Positions 17,101 through 23,965 of a stretch of 64,000 nucleotides of DNA are shown one piece after another. Below the pieces are notes generated by a model. The model did no database searches. It was not told the DNA's origin and saw only the letters and a program-made list of their open reading frames with translations. This DNA is from Kiritimatiellia bacterium. Lineage in GTDB: Bacteria; Verrucomicrobiota; Kiritimatiellia; JAFGHX01. Position 1 is the stretch's first letter. Each line of letters starts with the position of its first letter. Location: the NCBI GenBank assembly GCA_016929905.1, contig JAFGHX010000022.1:1-64000 (forward strand), read 5' to 3'. Position numbers and translations under genes: made by a program.

Positions 17101-19752
17101 TGCGTGTCCGCGCTGTTCAAGGATCTGGCGCACGTGAACATACGGCTCGTGAACACGCGCGACTGGGCACTGCTGATGGACGAATGGGCGGGGCGCAAGT
17201 CGGCAGCCGAGCAGCGGCGCGATGACGCGCTGCAGCGCACGCTCGATCGGGCCCAGCGGACCCGTACGGCGGGTGATGCGGGCGTTCTGGTCGACACCGT
17301 CACGCTCCCGCTGGAAGCGTTGCGGGAGCTATCGGCGGCGTACGAGGAGGCCTATGCCTGGGCCAACGTCAAGATCCACGACGCGGCGCAGCAGTACGCC
17401 GCCGCAAAGGCGAGCTTCGAGGAGCGAATCAGAAAACTCGAAGTGGAACACGACAAGTGCGTCGCGGCCGGACCGGACCGGCTGCGGCGGTGCTTGCCAC
17501 GGTTGACCGTCCGGCTCCGGGCAAAGACGAAGGAAGGGATCGGGCCGCCGATCCCGGGCGGGACTGTCTCCCTGCGGCTGAGAGGGGGACAGGCGGTCCC
17601 CATGAAAGAGCAGGCCGGCGGCCAGTACGCCTGCCAGCTTCCGCCGGCCGGCCGGCACGTCGTCACGGCACGGGCGACCGGGTTCAAGAGCCTCGAGGGC
17701 GAGGAGGTGGCCAGCGAGTGGTTCGTAGTCCCCGCCCCGTCGGAAGGCCGGAAACCGCCTGACCTCGGCCGCACGATCTTCCTTTCGCCGGCGGCCGCGC
17801 TGCAGAGTGCGATCCGGGTCGTCGTGACGGATGCCAAGACCGGGAAGCCCGTCGCCGGCGCCGCGGTGGCTTTGCAGGCCACCGAGCGAGCGGGCGCCGG
17901 GGCGGCGGCGTCCAGCCCATTGTTCGCCCGGCGCGGTGCGGTGCGCGTGGAACCGGAGCCAGAGAAGACTCCGACGCCGTTGTTCGGCGGGAAGAAGCCG
18001 CGTTGGGCGGACAGGCCGCGCGCGGCCTCCCCGTTGTTTGCCGGAAAGAAGGAAGACGACGAGCCGCCGGCTGCAACGGGCACGGCCGCGGCTGCCGCCC
18101 GGTCAACGGGCGCGGACGGCACGTACACATTCGCCGGCCTCGAGCCCGGCGTGTACCGGGTTGAAGTGCGCGCCCCGTGCTACCGGTCGCCCGCCGTGAG
18201 CCAGCCTGTCGTCGTGGCGGAGCCGGACGCCGCCGATTCCGCCGCCCGCTATGACGTGAAGGTGCCGCTCGAGCCGTTGCTGAGCGTGATGGTGGTTGAG
18301 GTCGTGGACGAGCAGGGCAACGAAGTGCCCGGCGCGCGCGTCACGTTCGGGGCCCACAACGCGGAGACCGGTGCGGACGGTACGGCGCGTTTCGAAGAGG
18401 TCGCCGTCGGAACACGTGTGCCCCTCGCCGTCGCCAAAGACGGGTTCCGCACGGCGGAATCGAGCCTGGACATTCTGCCGGAGCGGGACGGCCAAGCGTT
18501 CAGCCGGCGCGTCGTCCTCAGAGGCGCGATCGCGCTGAAGGTGCGCGTGGTGGACGCCGCAAACAACACGCCCATCGGCGGGGCGCGCGTGCGGCTGGCG
18601 TACGAGAAGGATTTCACCGCCCAACTCAGCGACGCGTCCGGCGTCACCCGGTTCGGCGGGCTGGCGCCGCGCTACACGTATGTCAGCGTCGTGAAGGCCG
18701 GCTACGCGGCTGTTGACGGGCTCGAGGTCGACCTGCGCGCGGCGGCGGTCGGGACCGAGAAGGCGGTGAGTGTCAGGCTGCAGCAAGAAGGCGGGCCGCC
18801 CATGCTGGCGTTTGTCGTGACGTTTGACGGCGTGCCGCCGCCGGATGACAGCATCCGGGTCTCTATCCAGGGGCCGGAGTTCAAGCATACCGCCACCGGT
18901 AGCCGGGGCCGTGTGCCGATCACCAAACCCGGTCTGTACTGGGTATCGGTAATCGCACCCAAGTGCCGGCCCGTCACGGAGCACATCCGGATCCCCGGCT
19001 CGGAGTCTGGGGCCGAGCCGCAGACGCACACTGTGACGATCCGGCTCGTATCCGGGCCCGATATGCGGATCGAACCCGCCGAGGTCGCGGGCACGGCGGG
19101 CGACACATTCACGTTCACCGTGCACGGCAAGGCGCCGGCCGGCGCCCGGTACCAATGGTCCCTGAACGGACGCCCGCTCGAGACGGCGGCCGGCTCGCAG
19201 CTGACGCAGACGTTCCCGAAGCCCGGCAAACAGAGGGTCAGGGTCAAACTGCTCGACGGCGCCACGGGTAAGGAACTGGCCCGGGCCGAAGCCGTGGCCC
19301 GCATCGAACAGAAGCAACCGCAGGTTGTCGCTGTCTACCGCGGGACCGGTACGTTCAGTTGGGAGTACCACGTGCTACAGGTGGACAACCTGCCGCCCAG
19401 GAAGGCAGGCGGGCCATGCGGCATCGAAGCGCAGCTCTACGACGACGGCCGGTGCGAGTTCGTCATCCAGAGCGATCGGATCCACAGGGACCTCGGAGAC
19501 CTGACGTTCATATGGAAGCGCTCGGCGGAGCCGAGAAAACTTACCATCAAAATCCCGGAATCCGGGCAATGGTCACAGAAATCGGCCGGCTGGCTCCAGG
19601 GCCCGCACTGGCAGGAGCGCGAGACGCAGGGCACACGTGGCGCGAGCCTCACCGGCTACTACCGATGGCGCCACCGCGTCGGATACCCGGACCGCGAGGG
19701 CATAGCCGACGAACGCTTGAACTTGACCTTCGATCTGCCGCGCGTCAAATGA
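14158..19752 (+). CDS. Giant exported modular protein 2 (1864 aa), paralogue of the preceding protein
   Basis: AAAGGAGGG at 14145-14153 supports a GTG start at 14158, or a TTG at 14161. A signal peptide (TALLLGFCLAQAVCA) lies near residues 30-45. The N-terminal 1100 residues are mostly helical and unrecognised; a hydrophobic glycine-rich stretch (about 640-685, VVIGVGGLVPGAQVPALVAG) could be a membrane hairpin. The C-terminal modules match the preceding protein: LTVRLRAK (about 1115), IRVVVTDAKTGKPVAGAAV (about 1218), VVEVVDEQGNEVPGARV (about 1377), an extra LKVRVVDAANNTPIGGARV repeat (about 1459), a PKD-like domain (about 1642) and a C-terminal module (from about 1721). A low-complexity insert with repeated PLFAGKK/PLFGGKK lies near 1260-1310. 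Function is unknown. The pair looks like a duplication followed by divergence of the N-termini. Confidence 0.75.
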   Translation: MLNGLFTRKSRFRAQTLCRPGALWGCPSGTALLLGFCLAQAVCAAEGLDPILLGNRQRLWQQYNTGQITPHEMVEIAREMELKAPRSKYVSAILDMTVKRVDPKTGKTIEMPAFMRSGAEARWGRGILSDEDIMLRPNLTMAEADEAYQRAVAYLRGGGAKPKSDMLLTRTADDVIIWKPTAHAPDPRQLGHMETFIQVRVQEGEYAPFAKPGGTGQKTIGLTEETVLDNLNKGGPGYGTHPAKWLDEPDMTHKLWDEFRVTAKDTHRSMKAAGLDKLDPETYRKYVALAEVEKMPCDYHIFPRGASVDEMVEGLVKEQAEMRQIMKKALAQSIAERHKDAERVLDGLVTGASLGEMRQLRGEALVASRRMERLAENYRFLSAKYPDLMAELDFPADYLAKLNKTSARFKKALAEPQILLGDVFARYLRGRTRNDALKALLDDELADLPEAAKGLQKELAGVASLDIVGLEPVDPEDFLAHLKKKFPQLDVAFEPGDEAVGTILKRLYASPDDDLVVLFGQKAASKIGDARRLATPAVKDAVRKTVQTRRLLLGQVDEAKGYAMFGDEGIGGLAFEGVLAVASGLAETASIMDQNLPPEEERRRLMNAWVTALPVVGDFAQSLIDGGEAYYEGDGKKAVRSGLYVVIGVGGLVPGAQVPALVAGLGMVTWDVGESAWAFKKDRDVIWAWFNSAEWDEEKYVIVRLVDANDNRRVVPPSPFAFEQLITEGTVGYRSGLAGTTIRDSVCDFAERNLLAHDETFKSMRLAFKNLYPEFDLPGNLREPLNTGRSQLATHIRERNGNARKDLALFMFIKIKQQVYDQLVERALREIKADVDAEYQALYMTGDAKAVRDKLLALGERLQLQLVRHCDEMYEGFSKHIEAVKGFWARKSIAARKVDMYRRYLAGYTAIETSILRIQRRIGELGLNPPKAFNLTGYLDVDAGRIENLESAYIGAVADARKQTVAIWNAVSIMPFQEAYPCVSALFKDLAHVNIRLVNTRDWALLMDEWAGRKSAAEQRRDDALQRTLDRAQRTRTAGDAGVLVDTVTLPLEALRELSAAYEEAYAWANVKIHDAAQQYAAAKASFEERIRKLEVEHDKCVAAGPDRLRRCLPRLTVRLRAKTKEGIGPPIPGGTVSLRLRGGQAVPMKEQAGGQYACQLPPAGRHVVTARATGFKSLEGEEVASEWFVVPAPSEGRKPPDLGRTIFLSPAAALQSAIRVVVTDAKTGKPVAGAAVALQATERAGAGAAASSPLFARRGAVRVEPEPEKTPTPLFGGKKPRWADRPRAASPLFAGKKEDDEPPAATGTAAAAARSTGADGTYTFAGLEPGVYRVEVRAPCYRSPAVSQPVVVAEPDAADSAARYDVKVPLEPLLSVMVVEVVDEQGNEVPGARVTFGAHNAETGADGTARFEEVAVGTRVPLAVAKDGFRTAESSLDILPERDGQAFSRRVVLRGAIALKVRVVDAANNTPIGGARVRLAYEKDFTAQLSDASGVTRFGGLAPRYTYVSVVKAGYAAVDGLEVDLRAAAVGTEKAVSVRLQQEGGPPMLAFVVTFDGVPPPDDSIRVSIQGPEFKHTATGSRGRVPITKPGLYWVSVIAPKCRPVTEHIRIPGSESGAEPQTHTVTIRLVSGPDMRIEPAEVAGTAGDTFTFTVHGKAPAGARYQWSLNGRPLETAAGSQLTQTFPKPGKQRVRVKLLDGATGKELARAEAVARIEQKQPQVVAVYRGTGTFSWEYHVLQVDNLPPRKAGGPCGIEAQLYDDGRCEFVIQSDRIHRDLGDLTFIWKRSAEPRKLTIKIPESGQWSQKSAGWLQGPHWQERETQGTRGASLTGYYRWRHRVGYPDREGIADERLNLTFDLPRVK

Positions 19753-19755
19753 CCG

Positions 19756-19776
19756 GCCGGGCCCATTCGGCCCGGC
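19756..19776 (+). terminator. Hairpin after the giant-protein gene
   Basis: GCCGGGCC (19756-19763) and GGCCCGGC (19769-19776) form a perfect 8-bp stem with loop CATTC, beginning 3 bases after the stop codon at 19752. It lacks a T-run. Confidence 0.45.
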
Positions 19777-19832
19777 ACTCGAACGCCGGCGGTTCGGGCG
19801 ACAGATCAGCGGAAGGTCGAACGATTTCTTGC

Positions 19833-19861
19833 TTCTTTCCCGGCGCCGCACCTGCTACAAT
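19833..19861 (+). promoter_or_regulatory. Promoter of tRNA-Thr
   Basis: TACAAT at 19856-19861 is a good -10 element. TTCTTT at 19833-19838 is a fair -35 with a 17-bp spacer. The predicted start lies about 13 bases before the tRNA. Confidence 0.5.
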
Positions 19862-19880
19862 CCCGTCGCTTCTCATCCGG

Positions 19881-19957
19881 GCCAGCTTAGCTCAGTTGGT
19901 CAGAGCAGGTGATTTGTAATCACCAGGTCGTCGGTTCGAATCCGACAGCTGGCTCCA
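19881..19957 (+). tRNA. tRNA-Thr (anticodon TGT)
   Basis: A full cloverleaf is visible: acceptor GCCAGCT (19881-19887) with AGCTGGC (19947-19953), D stem GCTC/GAGC, anticodon stem GGTGA/TCACC around loop TTTGTAA (anticodon TGT at 19915-19917), five-base variable loop, T stem GTCGG/CCGAC with TTCGAAT. The discriminator is T, and CCA is encoded (19955-19957). It reads ACA threonine codons. Confidence 0.96.
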
Positions 19958-20007
19958 TTCAAACCCCGTTCGGCCGCGCCGAGGGCGCGGCCGAACGGGG
20001 TTTGAAT
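19957..20007 (+). terminator. 23-bp perfect hairpin directly abutting tRNA-Thr
   Basis: Arms 19957-19979 and 19985-20007 are exact reverse complements (ATTCAAACCCCGTTCGGCCG begins the left arm), with a CGAGG loop and TTTCC near the foot. The left arm starts on the last base of the tRNA's CCA. The long, perfect stem followed by TTT fits an intrinsic terminator for the tRNA. Confidence 0.75.
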
Positions 20008-20035
20008 TTCCGGGCCGGTATGCTACCATGCGCGC

Positions 20036-21055
20036 ATGGAAGCGGAAGAGAGGGACCTGTCGAAACTGAGCGATGAGGAGCTGCTCGCGCTGCGGTTCTG
20101 CGAACTGAACCTGCGGATCGAGGGGTCCTGGGTGGAGAAGTGCATCGCGGAACTGTACCGCGAGCTGGACGAGAAGGGGATCCGGTTCCACCCGCCCTGC
20201 TACCTGGCCGACGAATGGCTGTGCCCCGACGGCGAGCCGATCGTGGGGATCGCCTTCTACCTGGCGCATCCGCGCCTGAAGAGCCTGGAGCGGAAGCGGA
20301 TGCTCGAGGTCGAGGGCGGCGACGAGGCCTGGTGCATGCGGCTGCTCCGCCACGAGACCGGCCATGCCCTGAACTACGCCTACCTGCTGCACCGCCGCAA
20401 GAAGTGGAAGGAGCTGTTCGGTTCCTTCTCCGAGGAATACCCGGAACGGTACAAGTACCGGCCATACAGCAAGCGGTACGTGCGGCATCTCGACGAGTTT
20501 TACGCCCAGTATCACCCAGACGAGGATTTCGCCGAGACGTTCGCCGTGTGGCTCAACCCGAAATCGCGCTGGCGCAAGCGCTACAAGGGCTGGAAGGCGC
20601 TCGACAAGCTCGAATACGTCGATGAACTGATGGCGAAAATCGCCGCCAAGCCGCCCCTGAAACCCGAGGGCAAGCCGCACTGGGACGTCACGCGCATGCG
20701 GACCACCCTGCGCAAGCATTACCGGCAGAAGCAGGAATTCTACGCCGAGTACTACCCGGACTTCCACGACCGGCACCTGAACCGCATATTCCAGGCCGAG
20801 TCGGCCGACCCGAAGCGGAGGGCCTACCAGTTGATCCGGCGGTACCGCAAGCGGATCTGCGACCAGGTCGCTGCCGCCACGCGGGAGAAGAAGTACATCA
20901 TCGACGGGCTGCTCAAGGACCTGATCGAACGCAGCCGGGAACTGGCCCTGTACTCCAGCGCGCACGAGACCGACGACGTGCTGAAACTCACGGCCTATGT
21001 CACGGCCCTGACCATGAACTACCTCTATACCGGGGGGTTCAGGAAGGAGTCATGA
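20036..21055 (+). CDS. Putative zinc-binding metallopeptidase (COG4307-like)
   Basis: The 339-aa cytoplasmic-looking protein (no signal peptide or membrane segment) carries the gluzincin motif HETGH at residues 106-110. A likely third zinc ligand is E167 in DFAETFAVWL. It resembles the uncharacterised putative zinc peptidase family often found beside ATP-grasp ligases. The C-terminal third is basic and helical. Its stop codon overlaps the start of the ATP-grasp gene as ATGA (21052-21055), so the two are translationally coupled. Substrate is unknown. The pairing suggests that one enzyme makes and the other trims or processes a peptide-like product, but that is inference. Confidence 0.8.
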   Translation: MEAEERDLSKLSDEELLALRFCELNLRIEGSWVEKCIAELYRELDEKGIRFHPPCYLADEWLCPDGEPIVGIAFYLAHPRLKSLERKRMLEVEGGDEAWCMRLLRHETGHALNYAYLLHRRKKWKELFGSFSEEYPERYKYRPYSKRYVRHLDEFYAQYHPDEDFAETFAVWLNPKSRWRKRYKGWKALDKLEYVDELMAKIAAKPPLKPEGKPHWDVTRMRTTLRKHYRQKQEFYAEYYPDFHDRHLNRIFQAESADPKRRAYQLIRRYRKRICDQVAAATREKKYIIDGLLKDLIERSRELALYSSAHETDDVLKLTAYVTALTMNYLYTGGFRKES

Positions 21056-22062
21056 AGAAGCTGAAGGTCCTTGTCCTGTTCGACAGCGCCGGCCCGCCGC
21101 CGGAGAACCAGGACTACACCGAGCAGCTCAAGACCGAGGACTGGTTCACCGAGGCGGCCGTCATCCAGACGCTGCGCGAGGAAGGGCACGAAGTCCGGAT
21201 GCTGGGCGTCTGGGACGACATCACGATTCTGTTCCGCGAGGTGAAGGAGCACAGGCCGGACGTCGTGTTCAACCTGACGGAGGTCTTCCTCGGCACGCCG
21301 CGGCTGGACAAGAACATCGCCTTCGTGCTCGAACTGTGCGACGTGCCCTATACCGGGTGCAGCCCGTTCGGCATGATGATCTGCAACAACAAGGCGCTGA
21401 CCAAGAAGATCCTCAACTACCACCGGGTCAAGGTCCCCCAGTTCGAGGTCTTTCGACGGGGAAGACGGGTGCGGCTGCCGAAGAAACTGCGCCTGCCGCT
21501 GATCGTCAAGCCGCTCAACGAGGAAGCGTCGACCGGGATCGCGCAGGCCTCGTTCGTCGAAGACGAGAAGCATTTCCGCGAGCGCGTCGAGTTCATTCAC
21601 GAGCACCTCGAGCGGGATGCCATCGCCGAGGAGTATGTCGCGGGCCGTGAACTGTATGCGAGCATTCTCGGCTATCGGCGGCTGCATGCCTTTCCGCTGC
21701 GCGAGATGACGTTCACGCAGGTGCCCGAGGATGAGCCCAGACTCGCCACCTACAAGGCGAAGTGGGATCAGAAATACCGGGAGAAGTGGGGGATCAAGAA
21801 CGTGTTCGCCCCCGGGCTCAGCGAGGAGGTCACCCGCAAAATCATGCATACCTGCAAACGCGCGTACCGGGCGTTGAGCCTCGACGCCTACGCGCGGTTC
21901 GATTTTCGGCTGACGCCCGACAATGACGTGTATATCCTGGAAGCCAACGCCAACCCGGAACTGGCGCTCGGCGACGAGTTCGCCGAGTCGGCCGCCAAGG
22001 GCGGGTATGACTACAACAAGCTCATCCGCGCGATCGTGGAACTGGCCTTTCAGCGGGAGTGA
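21052..22062 (+). CDS. ATP-grasp ligase, D-Ala-D-Ala ligase family
   Basis: The 336-aa protein has the N-terminal pre-ATP-grasp domain (KVLVLFDS at residues 5-12, VVFNLTE near 81) and the ATP-grasp fold: NKALTKKIL, LPLIVKPLNEEASTGI (lysine and loop), AEEYVAGREL and the metal-binding FDFRL...YILEANANPELA near 280-305. It is related to D-alanine-D-alanine ligases but is unlikely to be the housekeeping Ddl because it is coupled to a metallopeptidase gene and sits outside any cell-wall cluster. It presumably joins an amino acid or peptide carboxylate to an amine using ATP. The substrate is not deducible. A small membrane protein gene follows 27 bp downstream. Confidence 0.86.
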   Translation: MKKLKVLVLFDSAGPPPENQDYTEQLKTEDWFTEAAVIQTLREEGHEVRMLGVWDDITILFREVKEHRPDVVFNLTEVFLGTPRLDKNIAFVLELCDVPYTGCSPFGMMICNNKALTKKILNYHRVKVPQFEVFRRGRRVRLPKKLRLPLIVKPLNEEASTGIAQASFVEDEKHFRERVEFIHEHLERDAIAEEYVAGRELYASILGYRRLHAFPLREMTFTQVPEDEPRLATYKAKWDQKYREKWGIKNVFAPGLSEEVTRKIMHTCKRAYRALSLDAYARFDFRLTPDNDVYILEANANPELALGDEFAESAAKGGYDYNKLIRAIVELAFQRE

Positions 22063-22089
22063 GGACGGAAACAGGAGAGGAGCCGCATC

Positions 22090-22551
22090 ATGCTGAGCGG
22101 AACAACGGATGTGTTGGTGGAAATCGGGTATGTCACGATCTTCTTCGTCGTGTTCACGCTGCTTTGGCTCGTCATCATCAGCCTCATGCTGCGCGTCCAG
22201 GCGAACAGACTGCGCGCGCGCGACGCGCAGGAAATGCGGATGATGGAGGTGACCAGCCGCTATCTGGTCGCCGCGCGCGAGCAGCTCGAGGAAAATCTCT
22301 ACCAGCTCATGAAGGCCGGGGCGTGGTCGCTCGAGAACGACGCGGAGATCCGCGAAGTGTGCGAGCGGGTCGAACGGTTCAGCGGCAAGTCGCCGCTCGG
22401 CCGCTACCGCAAACCGGTCGAAGAGATCGGCCTGCACGCGTTCTTCACCACCGCGGTCAACCAGGGTGTGGACTTCCAGGACGCCCATGCCGTCGAGGCG
22501 CTGCTCGTGCGCCTGAACCCCCATTTTTCCCCCGCGGCGGAGGAAAAATAG
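22090..22551 (+). CDS. Small membrane-anchored protein of unknown function
   Basis: The 153-aa protein has one N-terminal transmembrane segment (about residues 12-35, IGYVTIFFVVFTLLWLVIIS). A cytoplasmic helical region with basic and acidic heptad-like residues follows (about 38-95), then a compact C-terminal region. I do not recognise a family. A purine-rich ribosome site (GGAGAGGAG) precedes the ATG. It is the third gene of the metallopeptidase/ATP-grasp unit and may tether those enzymes or their product to the membrane; this is inferred from position only. Confidence 0.7.
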   Translation: MLSGTTDVLVEIGYVTIFFVVFTLLWLVIISLMLRVQANRLRARDAQEMRMMEVTSRYLVAAREQLEENLYQLMKAGAWSLENDAEIREVCERVERFSGKSPLGRYRKPVEEIGLHAFFTTAVNQGVDFQDAHAVEALLVRLNPHFSPAAEEK

Positions 22552-22657
22552 ACGCCTTCGGCGCGGGGAACAGGCGAGCGCGCCCGGCACCGGGGCGGCT
22601 TGGCCGGCCGCGCGCTAGCGCCTTGCCGAATCGTCAACGCAAACAGAGTTTTCCCCC

Positions 22658-22686
22658 TTGTCAACCGCTCTCTCCCACGCTATAAT
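22658..22686 (+). promoter_or_regulatory. Near-consensus sigma-70-type promoter for the URO-D/LacI unit
   Basis: TTGTCA at 22658-22663 and TATAAT at 22681-22686 are separated by exactly 17 bases. The -10 is fully consensus and the -35 matches 5 of 6. The palindromic operator starts within the -10. A strong ribosome site GGAGGAGG (22704-22711) precedes the ATG at 22719. Confidence 0.8.
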
Positions 22687-22701
22687 GAACACGTGTTCAT
22701 T
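22684..22701. promoter_or_regulatory. 18-bp perfect palindrome, likely LacI-family operator
   Basis: AATGAACACGTGTTCATT reads the same on both strands and has the central CG typical of LacI-family operators. It overlaps the -10 and the predicted transcription start, so a bound protein would block initiation. The downstream LacI-type regulator (23962-24972) is the obvious candidate, giving autoregulation of the unit. Confidence 0.75.
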
Positions 22702-22718
22702 CCGGAGGAGGAGCCGCG

Positions 22719-23792
22719 ATGCAGTTGACGACGAAACCGGATTTCGACAGGGTGCGTGAGATGTGGGCGGCCTACTGGGCGGGCGACGTGCTCAAACGCC
22801 CGCCAGTCGTGGCCTCGGTGGCGAAGAATGGCGCCAGAAAGGGCACGCGCAACCTGAAATATTACAACGCGCTCACCCGCAATTTCGATGCGCAGCTCGA
22901 GGCGCTCGACGCGTGGGTGGAGGGCACGGAGTTTCTGGCGGAATCGATTCCGTTCTTTGACCCGGACCATGGGCCGGACCAGTTCGCGGCGTTTTGCGGC
23001 ACAAGCCTCAAGTTCTCGGAGGCCTCGCCCAACACGACGTGGGTGGAACCGGTCGTCGAGCGGTGGGAGGATTTCCTGCCGATCGAACTGGACAGGGACA
23101 GCCCCGTCTGGAAAGGGGTCATGGAGTATGCGTCCGTTCTGGCGCGGCACGGCCGGGGCCGGTACCTGGTCGGCATGTGCGATCTGCACTCCAACGCCGA
23201 CGCGCTCAGCGCCCTGCGCGGGCCGGAGCGGCTCTGCATGGACCTGTACGACTGCCCGGACCTGGTGGAGCAGGCGATGCGGCAGGTCCGCGCCCTGTTC
23301 CAGCCCGTGTACGACGCCATCTACGAAGCCGGCGCGATGAACGGCGAGACCGGCTCGGTGGGCTGGACGCCGTTCTGGTGCGAGGGCAAGTTCGCCACGA
23401 TCCAGTGTGACTTCATCTGCATGGTCAGCCCCGAAATGGCGCGCCGCTTCATCATCCCCGCCCTTGACGAGGAGGCGTCGTTCCTGGACCATTGCGTCTA
23501 TCACCTGGACGGGCCCGGCGCGTTGCCGCATCTCGACGATATCCTGGCCATCGAGGGGATCGACGTGATCCAGTGGGTGTCGGGCGCGGGCCAGGCGCCC
23601 ATGCACGAATGGATCGACGTGCTGCGCAAGTGCCAGCAGGCGGGCAAAGGGCTGCAGATATACGGCGTGAACGGAGAGACCCTCAAGCGCTTGCACAAGG
23701 AACTCAGGCCGGAAGGCGTCGTGTACTGCATCGGCGCCAAGACCCGCGAGGACGTCGAAGAGACGTGCCGCTGGCTCGAGCGGAATACGTGA
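22719..23792 (+). CDS. Uroporphyrinogen decarboxylase-superfamily protein (URO-D 1)
   Basis: The 357-aa protein has the URO-D/MtaA barrel pattern. N-terminal helices are followed by a central SNADALSALRGPERLCMDLY segment, the FWCEGKFATIQCDFICMVSPEMA region near residues 225-245, and HLDGPGALPHLDDIL near 265. In the superfamily these proteins either decarboxylate uroporphyrinogen III or transfer methyl groups from substrates to corrinoid proteins. Members outside haem clusters, as here, are usually the methyltransferase-like or uncharacterised type. No corrinoid protein gene is present nearby. It is driven by a near-consensus promoter with a palindromic operator, and the LacI gene lies downstream on the same strand. 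A second family member (26432-27622) is 3 kb away. Confidence 0.85.
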   Translation: MQLTTKPDFDRVREMWAAYWAGDVLKRPPVVASVAKNGARKGTRNLKYYNALTRNFDAQLEALDAWVEGTEFLAESIPFFDPDHGPDQFAAFCGTSLKFSEASPNTTWVEPVVERWEDFLPIELDRDSPVWKGVMEYASVLARHGRGRYLVGMCDLHSNADALSALRGPERLCMDLYDCPDLVEQAMRQVRALFQPVYDAIYEAGAMNGETGSVGWTPFWCEGKFATIQCDFICMVSPEMARRFIIPALDEEASFLDHCVYHLDGPGALPHLDDILAIEGIDVIQWVSGAGQAPMHEWIDVLRKCQQAGKGLQIYGVNGETLKRLHKELRPEGVVYCIGAKTREDVEETCRWLERNT

Positions 23793-23808
23793 GGGAGCGC
23801 GCGCTCTC

Positions 23809-23868
23809 AATCTTGCTCGAGAACGTACTCGGGAACCCGCCTTCGCTCAGATAGCTTCGGCGGGCATG
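23809..23868. repeat. Inverted 12-mers plus CCCGCC...GGCGGG hairpin core
   Basis: Two 12-mers in reverse orientation (TTGCTCGAGAAC, GTACTCGGGAAC) lead into CCCGCCTTCGCTCAGATAGC and GGCGGG, a hairpin core (23836-23864). The core recurs almost unchanged at 61746-61774. It sits between URO-D 1 and the forward 12-mer array. Confidence 0.75.
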
Positions 23869-23869
23869 C

Positions 23870-23965
23870 TTGCTCGAGTAGGTTCGCGAGTAAGTTTGCG
23901 AGCAGGTTCACGAGTAAGTTCTCGAGTGAGTTCTCGAGTAAGTTCTCGAGCAAGTTTGCAGATGA
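23870..23965. repeat. 12-bp tandem repeat, eight units (GTTCTCGAGTAA type)
   Basis: Units run TTGCTCGAGTAG, GTTCGCGAGTAA, GTTTGCGAGCAG, GTTCACGAGTAA, GTTCTCGAGTGA, GTTCTCGAGTAA, GTTCTCGAGCAA, GTTTGCAGATGA. The last unit contains the ATG of the LacI gene. Because 12 is divisible by three, the array is open in the LacI frame and encodes Arg-Val-Ser-Ser-like repeats back to an ATG at 23866. Confidence 0.9.

Noticed and set aside
14251..17133. A 960-residue open frame on the minus strand
   Set aside because: It is antisense to giant protein 2 and shows no recognisable sequence pattern.
23870..23965. Possible CRISPR array
   Set aside because: The 12-bp units are contiguous with no spacers, and no cas gene is present.
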